Shown piece by piece: positions 31,398 through 40,042 of a DNA stretch of 64,000 nt (positions are counted from its first letter, which is position 1; each line of letters opens with the position of its first letter). Position numbers and translations under genes: made by a program. Source of the DNA: Pseudobacillus wudalianchiensis (lineage in GTDB: Bacteria > Bacillota > Bacilli > Bacillales > Domibacillaceae); assembly GCF_001685015.1 (NCBI RefSeq), contig NZ_MAYT01000023.1, positions 399,791-463,790 of the forward strand. Direction: 5' to 3'. Below the pieces are notes generated by a model. It worked only from the letters and a program-made list of their open reading frames with translations. It did no database searches and was not told the origin of the DNA.

Positions 31398-31532
31398 ATG
31401 GTTAAAAACATCGTTGACTTTTTCAAAAACTTACCGGCAAAACAATGCGCAAAGTGCGGCTCTTATATTGAGGAACAGCACGAGTGCTACGGCCATGTTT
31501 GTGATGAGTGTACTGACATTCAAGATCTTTAA
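31398..31532 (+). CDS. yhfH: YhfH family zinc-ribbon microprotein
   Basis: A 44-residue protein, MVKNIVDFFKNLPAKQ followed by two CxxC knuckles: CAKC and, 17 residues on, CDEC, with HECYGH between them. This is a zinc-ribbon layout. The YhfH family of Bacillaceae has this N-terminus and spacing. The ribosome site GGAGG lies 9 nt upstream of the ATG, and a promoter and a terminator flank the gene. The role is unknown. It lies between yhfI and yhgE, in agreement with the B. subtilis yhfHIJ cluster. Confidence 0.88.
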   Translation: MVKNIVDFFKNLPAKQCAKCGSYIEEQHECYGHVCDECTDIQDL

Positions 31533-31571
31533 GATGTCTCTATTCCTTTAGCCTCCAATTCCATATTATAT

Positions 31572-31616
31572 AAAAAAGCAGAACCGGCTTCGCCTTGAGC
31601 TGGTTCTGCTTTTTTA
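31572..31616. terminator. Bidirectional terminator between yhfH and yhgE
   Basis: AAAAAAGCAGAACC-GC / GC-GGTTCTGCTTTTTT hairpin, serving the two convergent genes. Confidence 0.9.
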
Positions 31617-31619
31617 ATT

Positions 31620-33917
31620 TTATTCTTCCACCGTCTGCACACCATATTGTTTTTTAAACAACCTTTTAAAGAACAGGGCGGTAATGACTAGACAAACTGC
31701 CGCAAACGAAAGAAGGATTTGTTCGTTTGTCCACATAAAATGAAAATCACCGCTGGAAATCACGGCCTTAAAGGCCCGGACAGAATACGCCATTGGCAAA
31801 ATCGAATTAAATGGCTGCAATGCCTTTGGTATTAATTCCAATGGGAACGTACCGGCACTGGCGGTTAATTGCAAAATTAAAATTAACACCGCTATAAAGC
31901 GTCCTGGATTTCCCCACAGCGTTGTGAGCATTTGAATAATCGCCATAAAGGTCAGGCTTGTAATCATCGTCGTTAAAATAAACAATGGTACACTCTGTAC
32001 TTCTATTTTTAATCCAAATAATAAAACAGCTGAAACGAGCAATGACTGTGCTATTCCTGCAGTGAACATAATACCCGTCTTGCCGATAAACCACCGGAAG
32101 CCGCTCGAAGGCTGTTCCGCAGGGTCTCTAAGCGGAAAGACAATCGTTAACATGAGCGCTCCGACAAACAAGCCAAGAGACAAGAAGTAAGGAGCAATAC
32201 CTGTTCCGTAGTTTGGCACATGATGCTGAACCTCTTTATCCACTTTCACAGGCTCTGCCATCATGTCGTATGTGTCGTCTTTTGCGTGTACTTCGTTTGC
32301 TTTGCCTGCCGCTTCTCCTAATTTATCATGCAGCTCTTTCGTTCCTTCTTTCAGTTTTACTGAGCCGCTTTCTAACTCCGTAGAGCCTTCCGCCAGCTTT
32401 CCAGCTCCTTCTGATAATTTAGATGAGCCATTATTTAATTCTCCTAAACCACTATTTAATGATTCAGCTCCGCTTGCCAGTTCTGCCGATCCATTTTTTG
32501 CATCAGAAAGTTTTTCCCCTACTTGATTCATGCCATTTGTGAGAGTCTCTTCTCCAGCCTGCAGCTGTCCTGTGCCAGCAGCTAATTGATCGGATCCCTC
32601 TGCTAGCTTATGGATGCCTTCTTGTAACTGTTGTTGTCCTGTTTGTACTTTCCCAAGGCCTTCATTTAATGACTTAATATTAGGGGCAAGTTGTCCGCTA
32701 ATGGCTTGATTAACCGCTTTAGAACCGGAAGCAAGCTGCTGGCTTCCTTCCTGTAGTTGACCGACATTCGTTCTGATTTGCTCCGCCATTTGATTTTGCT
32801 GCTCTTTTAGTTTTTGCTTAATGAGTGCAATTTCTACAGGAGAGAATTTTTTCTCCAGCAATGGCATGTATTGTTCTAATTGCTGATTCATTGATTCATT
32901 CATGCCAGCAATCAATTGTTCTTCAAATTGCCCTAATCCGGTATTTAACTGTTCAGCGCCAGTTGAGAGCTTCTGTGTGCCTTCCGTTAATTCAGGAAGT
33001 TTGCTTTGAAACTGCTGCACGCCTTCTTTCATTTGAACCGTGCCGGAATTAAGCTCCGTCATTTTTCCATCTACGGTGTGAAGGCCCGTTTGTAAATTAG
33101 AAAGACCAGAAGCTAATTCATTCGTGCCTTTTTGTAACTCTTGACTGCCGGCTGTGAGCTTATTTTGACCCTGCTCAAGCTGTGCTAGCCCTGAGCTTAG
33201 CTTTGAAGCTCCATTTGCTAATTCTTTTGATCCTTTCCCGGCTTTTGAAATACCTTCAGAAAATTGTACAGAGCGGTCAGCTAGAATAGCTAAGTTTTCT
33301 TTTAATTGGGCGGCTCCTTCAGAAAGCTTACCTGCTCCTTCATCTAGTTCTCCGGCCCCTTTGCTTGCCGTTTCAAAGCCTTCCCCCATCGACTTCATTT
33401 TATCAAACATCGTTTCTGCATACGTTTCTGTCACGCTCTTTTGGACAGAAGCCCGAATTTCCTTCATGGCTGTTGTCCCCATTTGCGAAGAAACGAAATT
33501 GTAGCTTTCATTCGGCACATACTTCAACTCTAGCTTTTTAGGTGTATCATCTAGCAGCGTAGTAGCGTTTGCAGAAAAATCAGCTGGAATTTGGATCAGC
33601 ATATAATACTCTTGATTGTCTATTCCTTTTTGTGCTTCTTTCTCGCTCACAATATGAAAATCAAAATCATCACTTTTCTTCAGTTCTTTCGTCAATTCCT
33701 TGCCAATGGCTAGCTTTTCACCATCAAAGTCCGCACCGGCATCTTTATTCACGATAGCTACCGGCAATTTATCTAATTGTGAGTACGGATCCCAAAAGGC
33801 CCATAAAAGCATTCCTGCGTATAAAAGGGGGATAAGTAAAATAGCTATCATTGAAATGAATAACATTCGATTGCCAGCAATATTTTTTAATTCTGCTATA
33901 AACATAGATCGTTTCAT
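31620..33917 (-). CDS. yhgE: YhgE/Pip family membrane protein
   Basis: A 765-residue protein: one transmembrane helix near the N-terminus (about 15-40), a long extracytoplasmic region with many repeated L-x-x-G-x-x-x-L-x-x-G units (about 175-560) forming extended helices, and five transmembrane helices at the C-terminus (about 580-755). This is the YhgE/phage-infection-protein architecture, related to ABC-2 membrane proteins and to ESX-type export components. No ATPase accompanies it. The ATG at 33917 follows GGAGG at 5 nt; a longer frame reaches 33956. A TetR-type operator lies just upstream and its likely regulator gene yhgD follows. Confidence 0.92.
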   Translation of the reverse strand: MKRSMFIAELKNIAGNRMLFISMIAILLIPLLYAGMLLWAFWDPYSQLDKLPVAIVNKDAGADFDGEKLAIGKELTKELKKSDDFDFHIVSEKEAQKGIDNQEYYMLIQIPADFSANATTLLDDTPKKLELKYVPNESYNFVSSQMGTTAMKEIRASVQKSVTETYAETMFDKMKSMGEGFETASKGAGELDEGAGKLSEGAAQLKENLAILADRSVQFSEGISKAGKGSKELANGASKLSSGLAQLEQGQNKLTAGSQELQKGTNELASGLSNLQTGLHTVDGKMTELNSGTVQMKEGVQQFQSKLPELTEGTQKLSTGAEQLNTGLGQFEEQLIAGMNESMNQQLEQYMPLLEKKFSPVEIALIKQKLKEQQNQMAEQIRTNVGQLQEGSQQLASGSKAVNQAISGQLAPNIKSLNEGLGKVQTGQQQLQEGIHKLAEGSDQLAAGTGQLQAGEETLTNGMNQVGEKLSDAKNGSAELASGAESLNSGLGELNNGSSKLSEGAGKLAEGSTELESGSVKLKEGTKELHDKLGEAAGKANEVHAKDDTYDMMAEPVKVDKEVQHHVPNYGTGIAPYFLSLGLFVGALMLTIVFPLRDPAEQPSSGFRWFIGKTGIMFTAGIAQSLLVSAVLLFGLKIEVQSVPLFILTTMITSLTFMAIIQMLTTLWGNPGRFIAVLILILQLTASAGTFPLELIPKALQPFNSILPMAYSVRAFKAVISSGDFHFMWTNEQILLSFAAVCLVITALFFKRLFKKQYGVQTVEE

Positions 33918-33940
33918 AATTGCCTCCATGGTAATAATAG

Positions 33941-33963
33941 TGACCATTTTATTCATCTGGTCA
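33941..33963. promoter_or_regulatory. Operator 1 of the YhgD-type regulator, upstream of yhgE
   Basis: TGACCA-N11-TGGTCA, 23 nt in total, 23 nt upstream of the yhgE start. The same 6-mers with the same 11-nt spacing occur in front of yhgD. Confidence 0.75.
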
Positions 33964-33990
33964 ATTCAATGTAAAAGAAAAGGATTCTCC

Positions 33991-34563
33991 TTAAATGGAT
34001 AACCCTTCAAATAAATACAACTCAAACAATTGGGAAATATCCTCTTCACTTAATGGTTCTTTTCTCTGCTCCCAATCAAAAATCAAAGAAATATAAAGCT
34101 TCAGCATAATAAATGCTGTGACCTCTGGATCGCATGGCTTAATTTCGCCTGCTTCAACAGCTACCAGGATCTTTTCCTTGATAAAAGAAAGAATCGCTTC
34201 TTCCATCATATTCATCACTTCGAGAACAGCAGGGGTTCCCATATCTTTTCCTTCTTGAAACAGCTTAATCGTTAACTGATGCTTTTTTCTGAATTGGAGA
34301 ATTTGAAAAAGAGCTCTATGGACATTTTCATGAAATGTCTTAGAAGGATCGATCGCTTTTTCCGCCGCTTCTCTCATCTCAATAATAAGCGTCTGAACAA
34401 TTTCATCAAACAATTCTTCCTTGTTTTTAAAGAACGTATAAATCGTCCCTTTGCCGACATTAGCAAGCTTAGCTACTTGGTCCATCGTTGTCGCTTTGTA
34501 GCCAAAGAGTGAAAAGGATTTGGTAGCCGCTTCAACAATTTGTTTTTTTCGGTCAACTGCCAT
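33991..34563 (-). CDS. yhgD: TetR/AcrR family regulator (YhgD-like)
   Basis: A 190-residue repressor with an N-terminal TetR helix-turn-helix (about 8-55, ATTMDQVAKLANVGKGTIYTFFKNKEELF) and an all-helical ligand-binding domain. The neighbour yhgE lies 74 nt downstream in the same direction. Two matching palindromes, one in front of yhgD and one in front of yhgE, indicate autoregulation and control of yhgE. The inducing ligand is unknown. Confidence 0.9.
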   Translation of the reverse strand: MAVDRKKQIVEAATKSFSLFGYKATTMDQVAKLANVGKGTIYTFFKNKEELFDEIVQTLIIEMREAAEKAIDPSKTFHENVHRALFQILQFRKKHQLTIKLFQEGKDMGTPAVLEVMNMMEEAILSFIKEKILVAVEAGEIKPCDPEVTAFIMLKLYISLIFDWEQRKEPLSEEDISQLFELYLFEGLSI

Positions 34564-34579
34564 TCCCTGCCCCCCATTC

Positions 34580-34602
34580 TGACCAAATGAACAATTTGGT
34601 CA
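34580..34602. promoter_or_regulatory. Operator 2 of the YhgD-type regulator, upstream of yhgD
   Basis: TGACCAAAT-N5-ATTTGGTCA, a perfect palindrome with 9-bp arms, 23 nt in total. It lies 17 nt before the yhgD start and shares TGACCA-N11-TGGTCA with the yhgE operator. Confidence 0.8.
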
Positions 34603-34776
34603 ATTCATATAAACATCATACTGCAAACAATTAAAGATAGCAAGAGCTTTAAACGAAAGCAAAAAAAAAATTCTGTACAGTCATATACAGAATTTAAAAA
34701 GATAAGTAAAACTATTTTGAACATCGCTTTTACTGAACCATTATAGACTGTAATGAAATAGTTGGCCTCTATCAGC

Positions 34777-34941
34777 TTACATTTTATCTTTCTGTTCTTC
34801 AAAGCTTTTATTTCTTTCTCCTCCGTCTGCTAATTCCTCTGAAAACTCCACATGCTCCTGCTGATTTTTCCTGAATGCCCTTTTTATTTCAGACGCATCC
34901 ATATTGTTATTAGGAGCTGCTTGCTCATTCCACTTTCCCAT
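34777..34941 (-). CDS. Small YfhD-like protein
   Basis: A 54-residue polar protein beginning MGKWNEQAAPNNNMDASEIK and containing VEFSEELAD, a motif shared with the YfhD family of Bacillaceae (VEFSKELAD in that family, from memory). AAGGAGGGGAACAAT gives an excellent ribosome site. No cysteine, no membrane segment. It follows the 130-residue gene upstream by 42 nt and probably shares its transcript. Function unknown; YfhD-like proteins are often small spore-former-specific products. Confidence 0.7.
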   Translation of the reverse strand: MGKWNEQAAPNNNMDASEIKRAFRKNQQEHVEFSEELADGGERNKSFEEQKDKM

Positions 34942-34983
34942 ATTGTTCCCCTCCTTTACTTTATAATGGCTTCATTTCTTCTA

Positions 34984-35376
34984 TTAAGGTGATCGATATT
35001 CCGCTTCATAGGAGTTCTCTCCAGCATGGACAGAAAGCAATGTATCCGCGTAACCAACGAGCCGGTTGACTATTTCATCCGCAAGCGCATAAACCAACCT
35101 ATAAAGCTTTGGTTCTCCCATTGCCCGGTCATCAAAGATAATCGTCGTATGAATAAATATATCTCGATTGCCGTAAAGGTTATAATGGATTAGCGCTTTC
35201 CCTGCTGCGCTGCCCGCTGGTCCAGCCGCAAATCCTGGCAAAAAAATATACCACTCCTCTGCCGTAGCCGAACGGAAGTTTTTCGTAAACTTTAGACCGT
35301 CTACTTCTTTATGAATACGTTCTTTCAAAACGGGATCGATCACTTCCACAACCTTATGCTTCTCGTTTTCATTCAT
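34984..35376 (-). CDS. Hypothetical protein of 130 residues
   Basis: I do not recognise the family. The sequence shows a soluble mixed alpha/beta protein with a glycine/alanine-rich patch GFAAGPAGSAAGKALIHYNLYG (about 48-68 of the 130) and an aromatic C-terminal half ending EAEYRSP. The ATG overlaps the stop codon region of the 65-residue gene upstream (CATGAATGA), without its own ribosome site, which is typical of translational coupling. A longer frame to 35391 adds only five residues. Confidence 0.6.
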   Translation of the reverse strand: MNENEKHKVVEVIDPVLKERIHKEVDGLKFTKNFRSATAEEWYIFLPGFAAGPAGSAAGKALIHYNLYGNRDIFIHTTIIFDDRAMGEPKLYRLVYALADEIVNRLVGYADTLLSVHAGENSYEAEYRSP

Positions 35377-35566
35377 GATTATTTTCAACAAAAGGCTGCT
35401 CCTTCATAGGGGAAGCCATTTCGTTTTTGCCTTCCGCTACTTCTCTTCTTGAAACGGATTCAAGTCCATATCCAGTTGAGCTAATTTCTAATACTTGGTC
35501 GTTGGCTTCTCTTTTTATGTGTAAATTTGTCGTTTCACCGTTCATATCTAATTTATCTCTCTCCAT
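35369..35566 (-). CDS. Hypothetical small acidic protein of 65 residues
   Basis: A 65-residue hydrophilic protein, no recognised domain and no hydrophobic segment; it begins MERDKLDMNGETTNL. AAAGGAGG lies 7 nt before the ATG, a strong ribosome site that makes the gene credible. Its last 8 nt overlap the next gene. Nothing can be said of its role except that it is co-transcribed with two further small genes. Confidence 0.6.
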   Translation of the reverse strand: MERDKLDMNGETTNLHIKREANDQVLEISSTGYGLESVSRREVAEGKNEMASPMKEQPFVENNHE

Positions 35567-35649
35567 GCGGGAACCTCCTTTATGATTTAGTATTTCTATT
35601 GTTCCCTTTGAAGAAAAGTCATACGAAAAAGTTATTGAAAGAACTACAA

Positions 35650-35698
35650 AAAAAGAGACGACTTCTAAAAGCACATGCTCTCTAGAATCGTCTCTTTT
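35650..35698 (-). terminator. Terminator of the hemEHY operon
   Basis: AAAAGAGACGA-TTCTA / TAGAA-TCGTCTCTTTT hairpin directly after the hemY stop codon. Confidence 0.8.
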
Positions 35699-35700
35699 CG

Positions 35701-37101
35701 TTATAATTTTGAAATAAACGCTGCCGCTTGCTGTGCTGCTGCTTCTCCCTGTTCTATACAATCTGGAATGCTGAGCCCTCTGAAGGAGCTGCCGGCAATA
35801 AAAAGTCCCGGCAGGTTCTCTCGTATCTGCTCTTCAATCGCATCCAGGCGTTCTTTATGACCAATCGTATATTGCGGAATTGCATGTTTCCAGCGGCTTA
35901 CTACTGTAAAATCCGGCTTGGAGGATAGGGAAATGACCTTTTTCAGATCATCTATGACAATCTGTTCAATTTCAGCGTCTGACAAATCAACAATGGCTTC
36001 ATCACCAGCACGGCCGACGTAACAGCGCAGCAATGCTTTTCCTTTAGGCACTGCATGCGGCCACCTCTTATTCACCCATGTACAGGCTGTAATCGTGACA
36101 TCATTGTTTCGTGAGACGACAAATCCTGTTCCGTCTATGTGCCGCGAAACAACTTCTTTTGGAAAAGCCATCGCCACCGTAGCAATGGACATGGATGGCA
36201 TCTCTTTTAAAGAATCAAAAAAACCGTATTGCGGCATGATAAAAGGCAGTGTAAGGTGTGAAGTCGCCAAAACGACTCCATCAGCGATGATGTTTCCGCC
36301 ATCATTTAGCGACAGAACAAACTTCTCGCCTTCTCGTTTGTCAATCCTCTTTACACGTATACCTTTTAAAACCGAACCGCCTTCAAGCCGTTCTTCAATT
36401 CCTTCTACCAATTCTTCTAACCCTGCTTTCAGTGTTAGAAAACCGCCTGATTCATTAGCAAGTACAGCGGCTATCTGTTTTGCTCCTAATATTAAGCTGC
36501 GATGCTCTTGTCCTGCTTTATAAAGGTGCGGAAGCGTCGCCATTAAGCTAAGTTTATCAATATCACCCGCGTATACACGAGACAAAAGCGGCTCGATCAA
36601 GTGCTCGACCACTTCGTCGCCGAGGCGGCGCCTAAAAAATCCGCCGAGCGAAATGTCATTCTTCAACTCCATTTTTGGCAGAAAAAAGTCTGCGCCTGCC
36701 CTTACCTTTCCTGCAACAGAAAAAAGGTTCGTTGTCAGAAAAGGCGTTATTTTTGTCGGAACTCCGATGATAGACCCTTCAGGTATCGGGTGAAGCCTGC
36801 CATTCACCAATACGTATGGACGGCCTTCCTTACTGTTTACTAATTGATCGCCCAATCCTACCTCTTTTGCTAGCCGGATGGCGCTTTCTTTTCTTGCGAG
36901 AAAGGAGTCTGGGCCTTTCTCAATAATGAAGCCATTCTTCTTTACCGTTCGGATTTTGCCGCCTAGGCGAGGTGTTGCTTCAATTAATGTGACAGCTAAT
37001 GGAAGCTTGTTGGTCTTGGCAGCCTTCTGCAAGTAGTAAGCCACGGTTAAACCTGTAATTCCGCCCCCTACGACAACAACCCTCTTTTTTTCGCCTAGCA
37101 C
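35701..37101 (-). CDS. hemY: Coproporphyrinogen III / protoporphyrinogen oxidase (HemY, CgoX)
   Basis: A 466-residue FAD enzyme. In Firmicutes it oxidises coproporphyrinogen III to coproporphyrin III in the coproporphyrin-dependent haem pathway. It has the FAD dinucleotide motif VVVGGGITGLTVAYYL (about 8-23), ATPRLGGKIRTV (about 43-54), and the C-terminal FAD-contacting GLFIAGSSFRGLSIPDCIEQG. It is the last gene of hemE-hemH-hemY, starting 21 nt after hemH. Confidence 0.95.
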   Translation of the reverse strand: MLGEKKRVVVVGGGITGLTVAYYLQKAAKTNKLPLAVTLIEATPRLGGKIRTVKKNGFIIEKGPDSFLARKESAIRLAKEVGLGDQLVNSKEGRPYVLVNGRLHPIPEGSIIGVPTKITPFLTTNLFSVAGKVRAGADFFLPKMELKNDISLGGFFRRRLGDEVVEHLIEPLLSRVYAGDIDKLSLMATLPHLYKAGQEHRSLILGAKQIAAVLANESGGFLTLKAGLEELVEGIEERLEGGSVLKGIRVKRIDKREGEKFVLSLNDGGNIIADGVVLATSHLTLPFIMPQYGFFDSLKEMPSMSIATVAMAFPKEVVSRHIDGTGFVVSRNNDVTITACTWVNKRWPHAVPKGKALLRCYVGRAGDEAIVDLSDAEIEQIVIDDLKKVISLSSKPDFTVVSRWKHAIPQYTIGHKERLDAIEEQIRENLPGLFIAGSSFRGLSIPDCIEQGEAAAQQAAAFISKL

Positions 37102-37122
37102 AGTTTCATCGCCTTCTTTTTA

Positions 37123-38064
37123 TCATTTTGTATTTGCTGCTAAATGTTTCAGAACTACTTCACCGAGAGCCTCAATGAACTCTGGACGAGCATTAGGCAT
37201 AGGTGGACGGTAATACCCTGCACCAATTTCATCCGTCACTACTTTACATTCATAATCATTGTCATATAGAACCTCTAAGTGATCAGCCACAAATCCTGCT
37301 GGTACATAAAGAAAAGCTTGATAGCCTTTTTGTTCGAACAAATCGCGTGTCAAGTCTTGCACATCCGGGCCAATCCACGGCTCAGGAGTATTTCCTGCAC
37401 TTTGCCAGCCAACCTCTACATTTGCAATGCCTGCCGCTTCAGCAATGAGCTTAGCTGTCTCCTCTAACTGCTTTGGATACGGATCTCCCATTGTGGTAAT
37501 TTTCTCTGGAAGACTATGTGCAGAAACAATCATTACGAAATTCTCGCGCTCTTCTGAAGACATCTGAGCAACCGTTTCTTTAATCTTTTCCGCCCAATAA
37601 TTAATAAATTTTGGCTCTTCGTACCAGCTCTCAATAGATGTAATGAGAGGTCCTCCAATTTTTTCTGCTTCTTCTTTAGCTCGGCCATTATAAGACTTTA
37701 CGCTAAACGTTGAGAAATGAGGAGCGAGCACAAGCGAGACCGCTTCCTCAATGCCATCCGCTTTCATTTGCTGAACAGCGTCTTCAATGAACGGCTCAAT
37801 GTGCTTTAAGCCGATATACAGTTTAAATTCAATCTCATTCTGTGCTGCATTTAAATATTCCTCTAGCTTCTCTCCCTGCTCTCTCGTAATCGAAGCGAGC
37901 GGTGAAATGCCGCCAATTGCTTCGTAGCGAGAACGTAAGTCTTCAAGCATTTCAGGCGTCGGCTTTCTGCCCCGGCGGATATGTGTGTAATACCGTTCAA
38001 TATCTTCTTCCTTATATGGCGTCCCGTATGCCATGACTAATAAGCCCATTTTCTTCTTCGTCAT
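37123..38064 (-). CDS. hemH: Ferrochelatase (HemH, CpfC)
   Basis: A 313-residue class of coproporphyrin ferrochelatase, inserting iron into coproporphyrin III. The motifs [27 protein letters not shown] with the conserved histidine (about 182) and the later [15 protein letters not shown], with the conserved glutamate region further on, are intact. The ATG at 38064 follows GAGGTGAGAGAC; the longer frame would overlap hemE. It starts 19 nt after hemE. Confidence 0.95.
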   Translation of the reverse strand: MTKKKMGLLVMAYGTPYKEEDIERYYTHIRRGRKPTPEMLEDLRSRYEAIGGISPLASITREQGEKLEEYLNAAQNEIEFKLYIGLKHIEPFIEDAVQQMKADGIEEAVSLVLAPHFSTFSVKSYNGRAKEEAEKIGGPLITSIESWYEEPKFINYWAEKIKETVAQMSSEERENFVMIVSAHSLPEKITTMGDPYPKQLEETAKLIAEAAGIANVEVGWQSAGNTPEPWIGPDVQDLTRDLFEQKGYQAFLYVPAGFVADHLEVLYDNDYECKVVTDEIGAGYYRPPMPNARPEFIEALGEVVLKHLAANTK

Positions 38065-38083
38065 GTCTCTCACCTCTGTTGCA

Positions 38084-39124
38084 TTATTTTCTCTTTGCCG
38101 CACTGTATTCATGTACAAAACTTGTCAGGCGTTTTAATGTGTCCGGATTTACATCTGGGAATACCCCATGCCCCAAATTAAAGATGTGTCCTGGTTCAGC
38201 AAGACCTTCATCTAAAATAGCACGCGCTCTTTCTTCAATTACCTCCCAAGGAGCAAGCAAAATAGCCGGATCAAGATTTCCTTGTACTGTTTTTGTAATT
38301 CCCATCTCTCTAGCTTCTTTAATCGGCAAACGCCAATCTAGACCCACAACGTCAAGTGGAAGGTCATGCCATTCTTTAGCTAAATGACTAGCGCCTACAC
38401 CAAACATAATTAATGGAACATTCTCTTCCCGAAGCTCACTAAAGATCCTCTCCATTACCGGTTTAATAAATAGACGGTAATCAGCTACATTTAAAGCTCC
38501 TACCCATGAATCAAAAATTTGGACAGCACGAGCTCCAGCTTTAACTTGTGCACGCACATACGTTACGGTCATTTCTGCCAGCTTATTCATCAGTGCTTGC
38601 CATGCTTTTGGTTCCGCATACATAAAAGCTTTTGTTTTGTTGTAGTTTTTAGAAGGGCCGCCTTCAATCATGTAACTGGCCAGTGTAAAAGGCGCACCGG
38701 CAAAGCCGATAAGCGGAACATCAAGCTGTTCCTTCGTTAACAAACGAATCGTATCCAGTACATATGGAACATCATTTTCTGGATCAATTTCTCCTAGCTT
38801 TTCTACGTCAGCTAAAGAGCGGATTGGATTATCAATGACGGGTCCTATGCCTGATTTAATATCGACATCTACTCCTATAGAAGGAAGCGGTGACATAATG
38901 TCTTTATAAAGAATGGCTGCATCAACGTTATATTGATCGACCGGAAGCTTGGTGACATAAGCACACAATTCAGGTTGGCGGGTAATTTCGAAGAGGGAAT
39001 ATTTTTCTTTTAATTTACGGTATTCTGGCTGAGAACGGCCTGCTTGTCGCATATACCAAACTGGTGTATATTCTGTCCTTTCCCCTTTTGCCGCTTTTAA
39101 AAATGTTTCATTAATTTGTCTCAT
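38084..39124 (-). CDS. hemE: Uroporphyrinogen decarboxylase
   Basis: A 346-residue enzyme converting uroporphyrinogen III to coproporphyrinogen III. Family signatures [16 protein letters not shown] (about 19-34), [17 protein letters not shown] and [13 protein letters not shown] are present. I place the start at the ATG at 39124 ([12 protein letters not shown]), which matches the usual N-terminus. The frame extends eight codons further to an ATG at 39148, and AAAGGTGG lies between the two, somewhat distant from 39124. First gene of hemEHY, divergent from hmoB. Confidence 0.95.
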   Translation of the reverse strand: MRQINETFLKAAKGERTEYTPVWYMRQAGRSQPEYRKLKEKYSLFEITRQPELCAYVTKLPVDQYNVDAAILYKDIMSPLPSIGVDVDIKSGIGPVIDNPIRSLADVEKLGEIDPENDVPYVLDTIRLLTKEQLDVPLIGFAGAPFTLASYMIEGGPSKNYNKTKAFMYAEPKAWQALMNKLAEMTVTYVRAQVKAGARAVQIFDSWVGALNVADYRLFIKPVMERIFSELREENVPLIMFGVGASHLAKEWHDLPLDVVGLDWRLPIKEAREMGITKTVQGNLDPAILLAPWEVIEERARAILDEGLAEPGHIFNLGHGVFPDVNPDTLKRLTSFVHEYSAAKRK

Positions 39125-39423
39125 AGCTGCTGCACATCCACCTTTCATCTTATAAAAATCGATCTATCACTTTATATTCATTCCGTAAACGGAGATAAGC
39201 GACGAATCCTATCTATTTATACGTTTACACTATAGTTCTTTTACGAAGAAAAGTATAGCATGGACTCTTAAATGTCATAAATTCTCCAAAGAAAACAGCT
39301 ATTTCTCCTCTTTCAAGAGACTTCCTGCCCTTTCTTCTGCTCGTACAGTAGTTTAGAGAGCAGCATCTAAGTGTAAAGTATTATATTATAGAGACAATAA
39401 CTATTAGTGAATGAGGTGGAGAC

Positions 39424-39939
39424 ATGTATATTTTTATTACGACGGGTACATATAACTTCATGAAGACTCTCCAAGAGAAACATGCATCTGAAAAAATCAT
39501 TTTAATGGAAAATGCAGAGGGGGCTACCCTTCTACACGAAACGAATAATAAGAAGAGTATTTTTCAATCTCCGCGTAAATACGAGGTAATTGACACCTCT
39601 GGGGAATTAGCTGATCACGGCTTCGTTGTGTGCAATAACATCCCTGTGACAGATGAAGGACGCCCTATTTTCGAGTACCGTTTCAAAGGTCGAGCACGAG
39701 CGATCGAAAACACACCGGGATTTATAGCGATCCGTGTACTTCGGCCGCTTAACTCAGACACGTATGTCATCTTAACACAGTGGCAGGACCGGGAATCATT
39801 CACAAACTGGAAGGACTCTAAAGAGTTCAAACAAGCACATGAAACGAAAAAGCCGGAAGCAGGTGTCAATCAGCAACCGCACATTTTCTCTAGTCCTTCT
39901 TATGTGACAACTTATGTAGTTCCTAGTGAGAATGATTAA
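39424..39939 (+). CDS. hmoB: Haem-degrading monooxygenase HmoB
   Basis: A 171-residue protein with a C-terminal antibiotic-biosynthesis-monooxygenase (ABM) domain (about 95-165), containing FIAIRVLRPLNSDTYVILTQW and DRESFTNWKDSKEFKQAH. HmoB (YhgC) of B. subtilis degrades haem and lies beside hemE; this gene has the same place and length. The histidine in the last segment is the likely haem ligand region. Strong ribosome site GAGGTGGAG. It stands divergent to the haem synthesis genes. Confidence 0.9.
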   Translation: MYIFITTGTYNFMKTLQEKHASEKIILMENAEGATLLHETNNKKSIFQSPRKYEVIDTSGELADHGFVVCNNIPVTDEGRPIFEYRFKGRARAIENTPGFIAIRVLRPLNSDTYVILTQWQDRESFTNWKDSKEFKQAHETKKPEAGVNQQPHIFSSPSYVTTYVVPSEND

Positions 39940-39956
39940 TGGTGCCTCATGGCGCT

Positions 39957-40010
39957 AACAAAAAGACAGCCTGAAATCGGTGTAAACCGACTTCAGGCTG
40001 TCTTTTTGTT
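39957..40010. terminator. Bidirectional terminator between hmoB and ecsB
   Basis: Very long stem, AACAAAAAGACAGCCTGAA paired with its complement across a short TCGG...CCGA inner stem with a 6-nt loop. Confidence 0.93.
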
Positions 40011-40042
40011 AGCGAACTGCTTTCGCAGCTCTGTTGCTGGCT

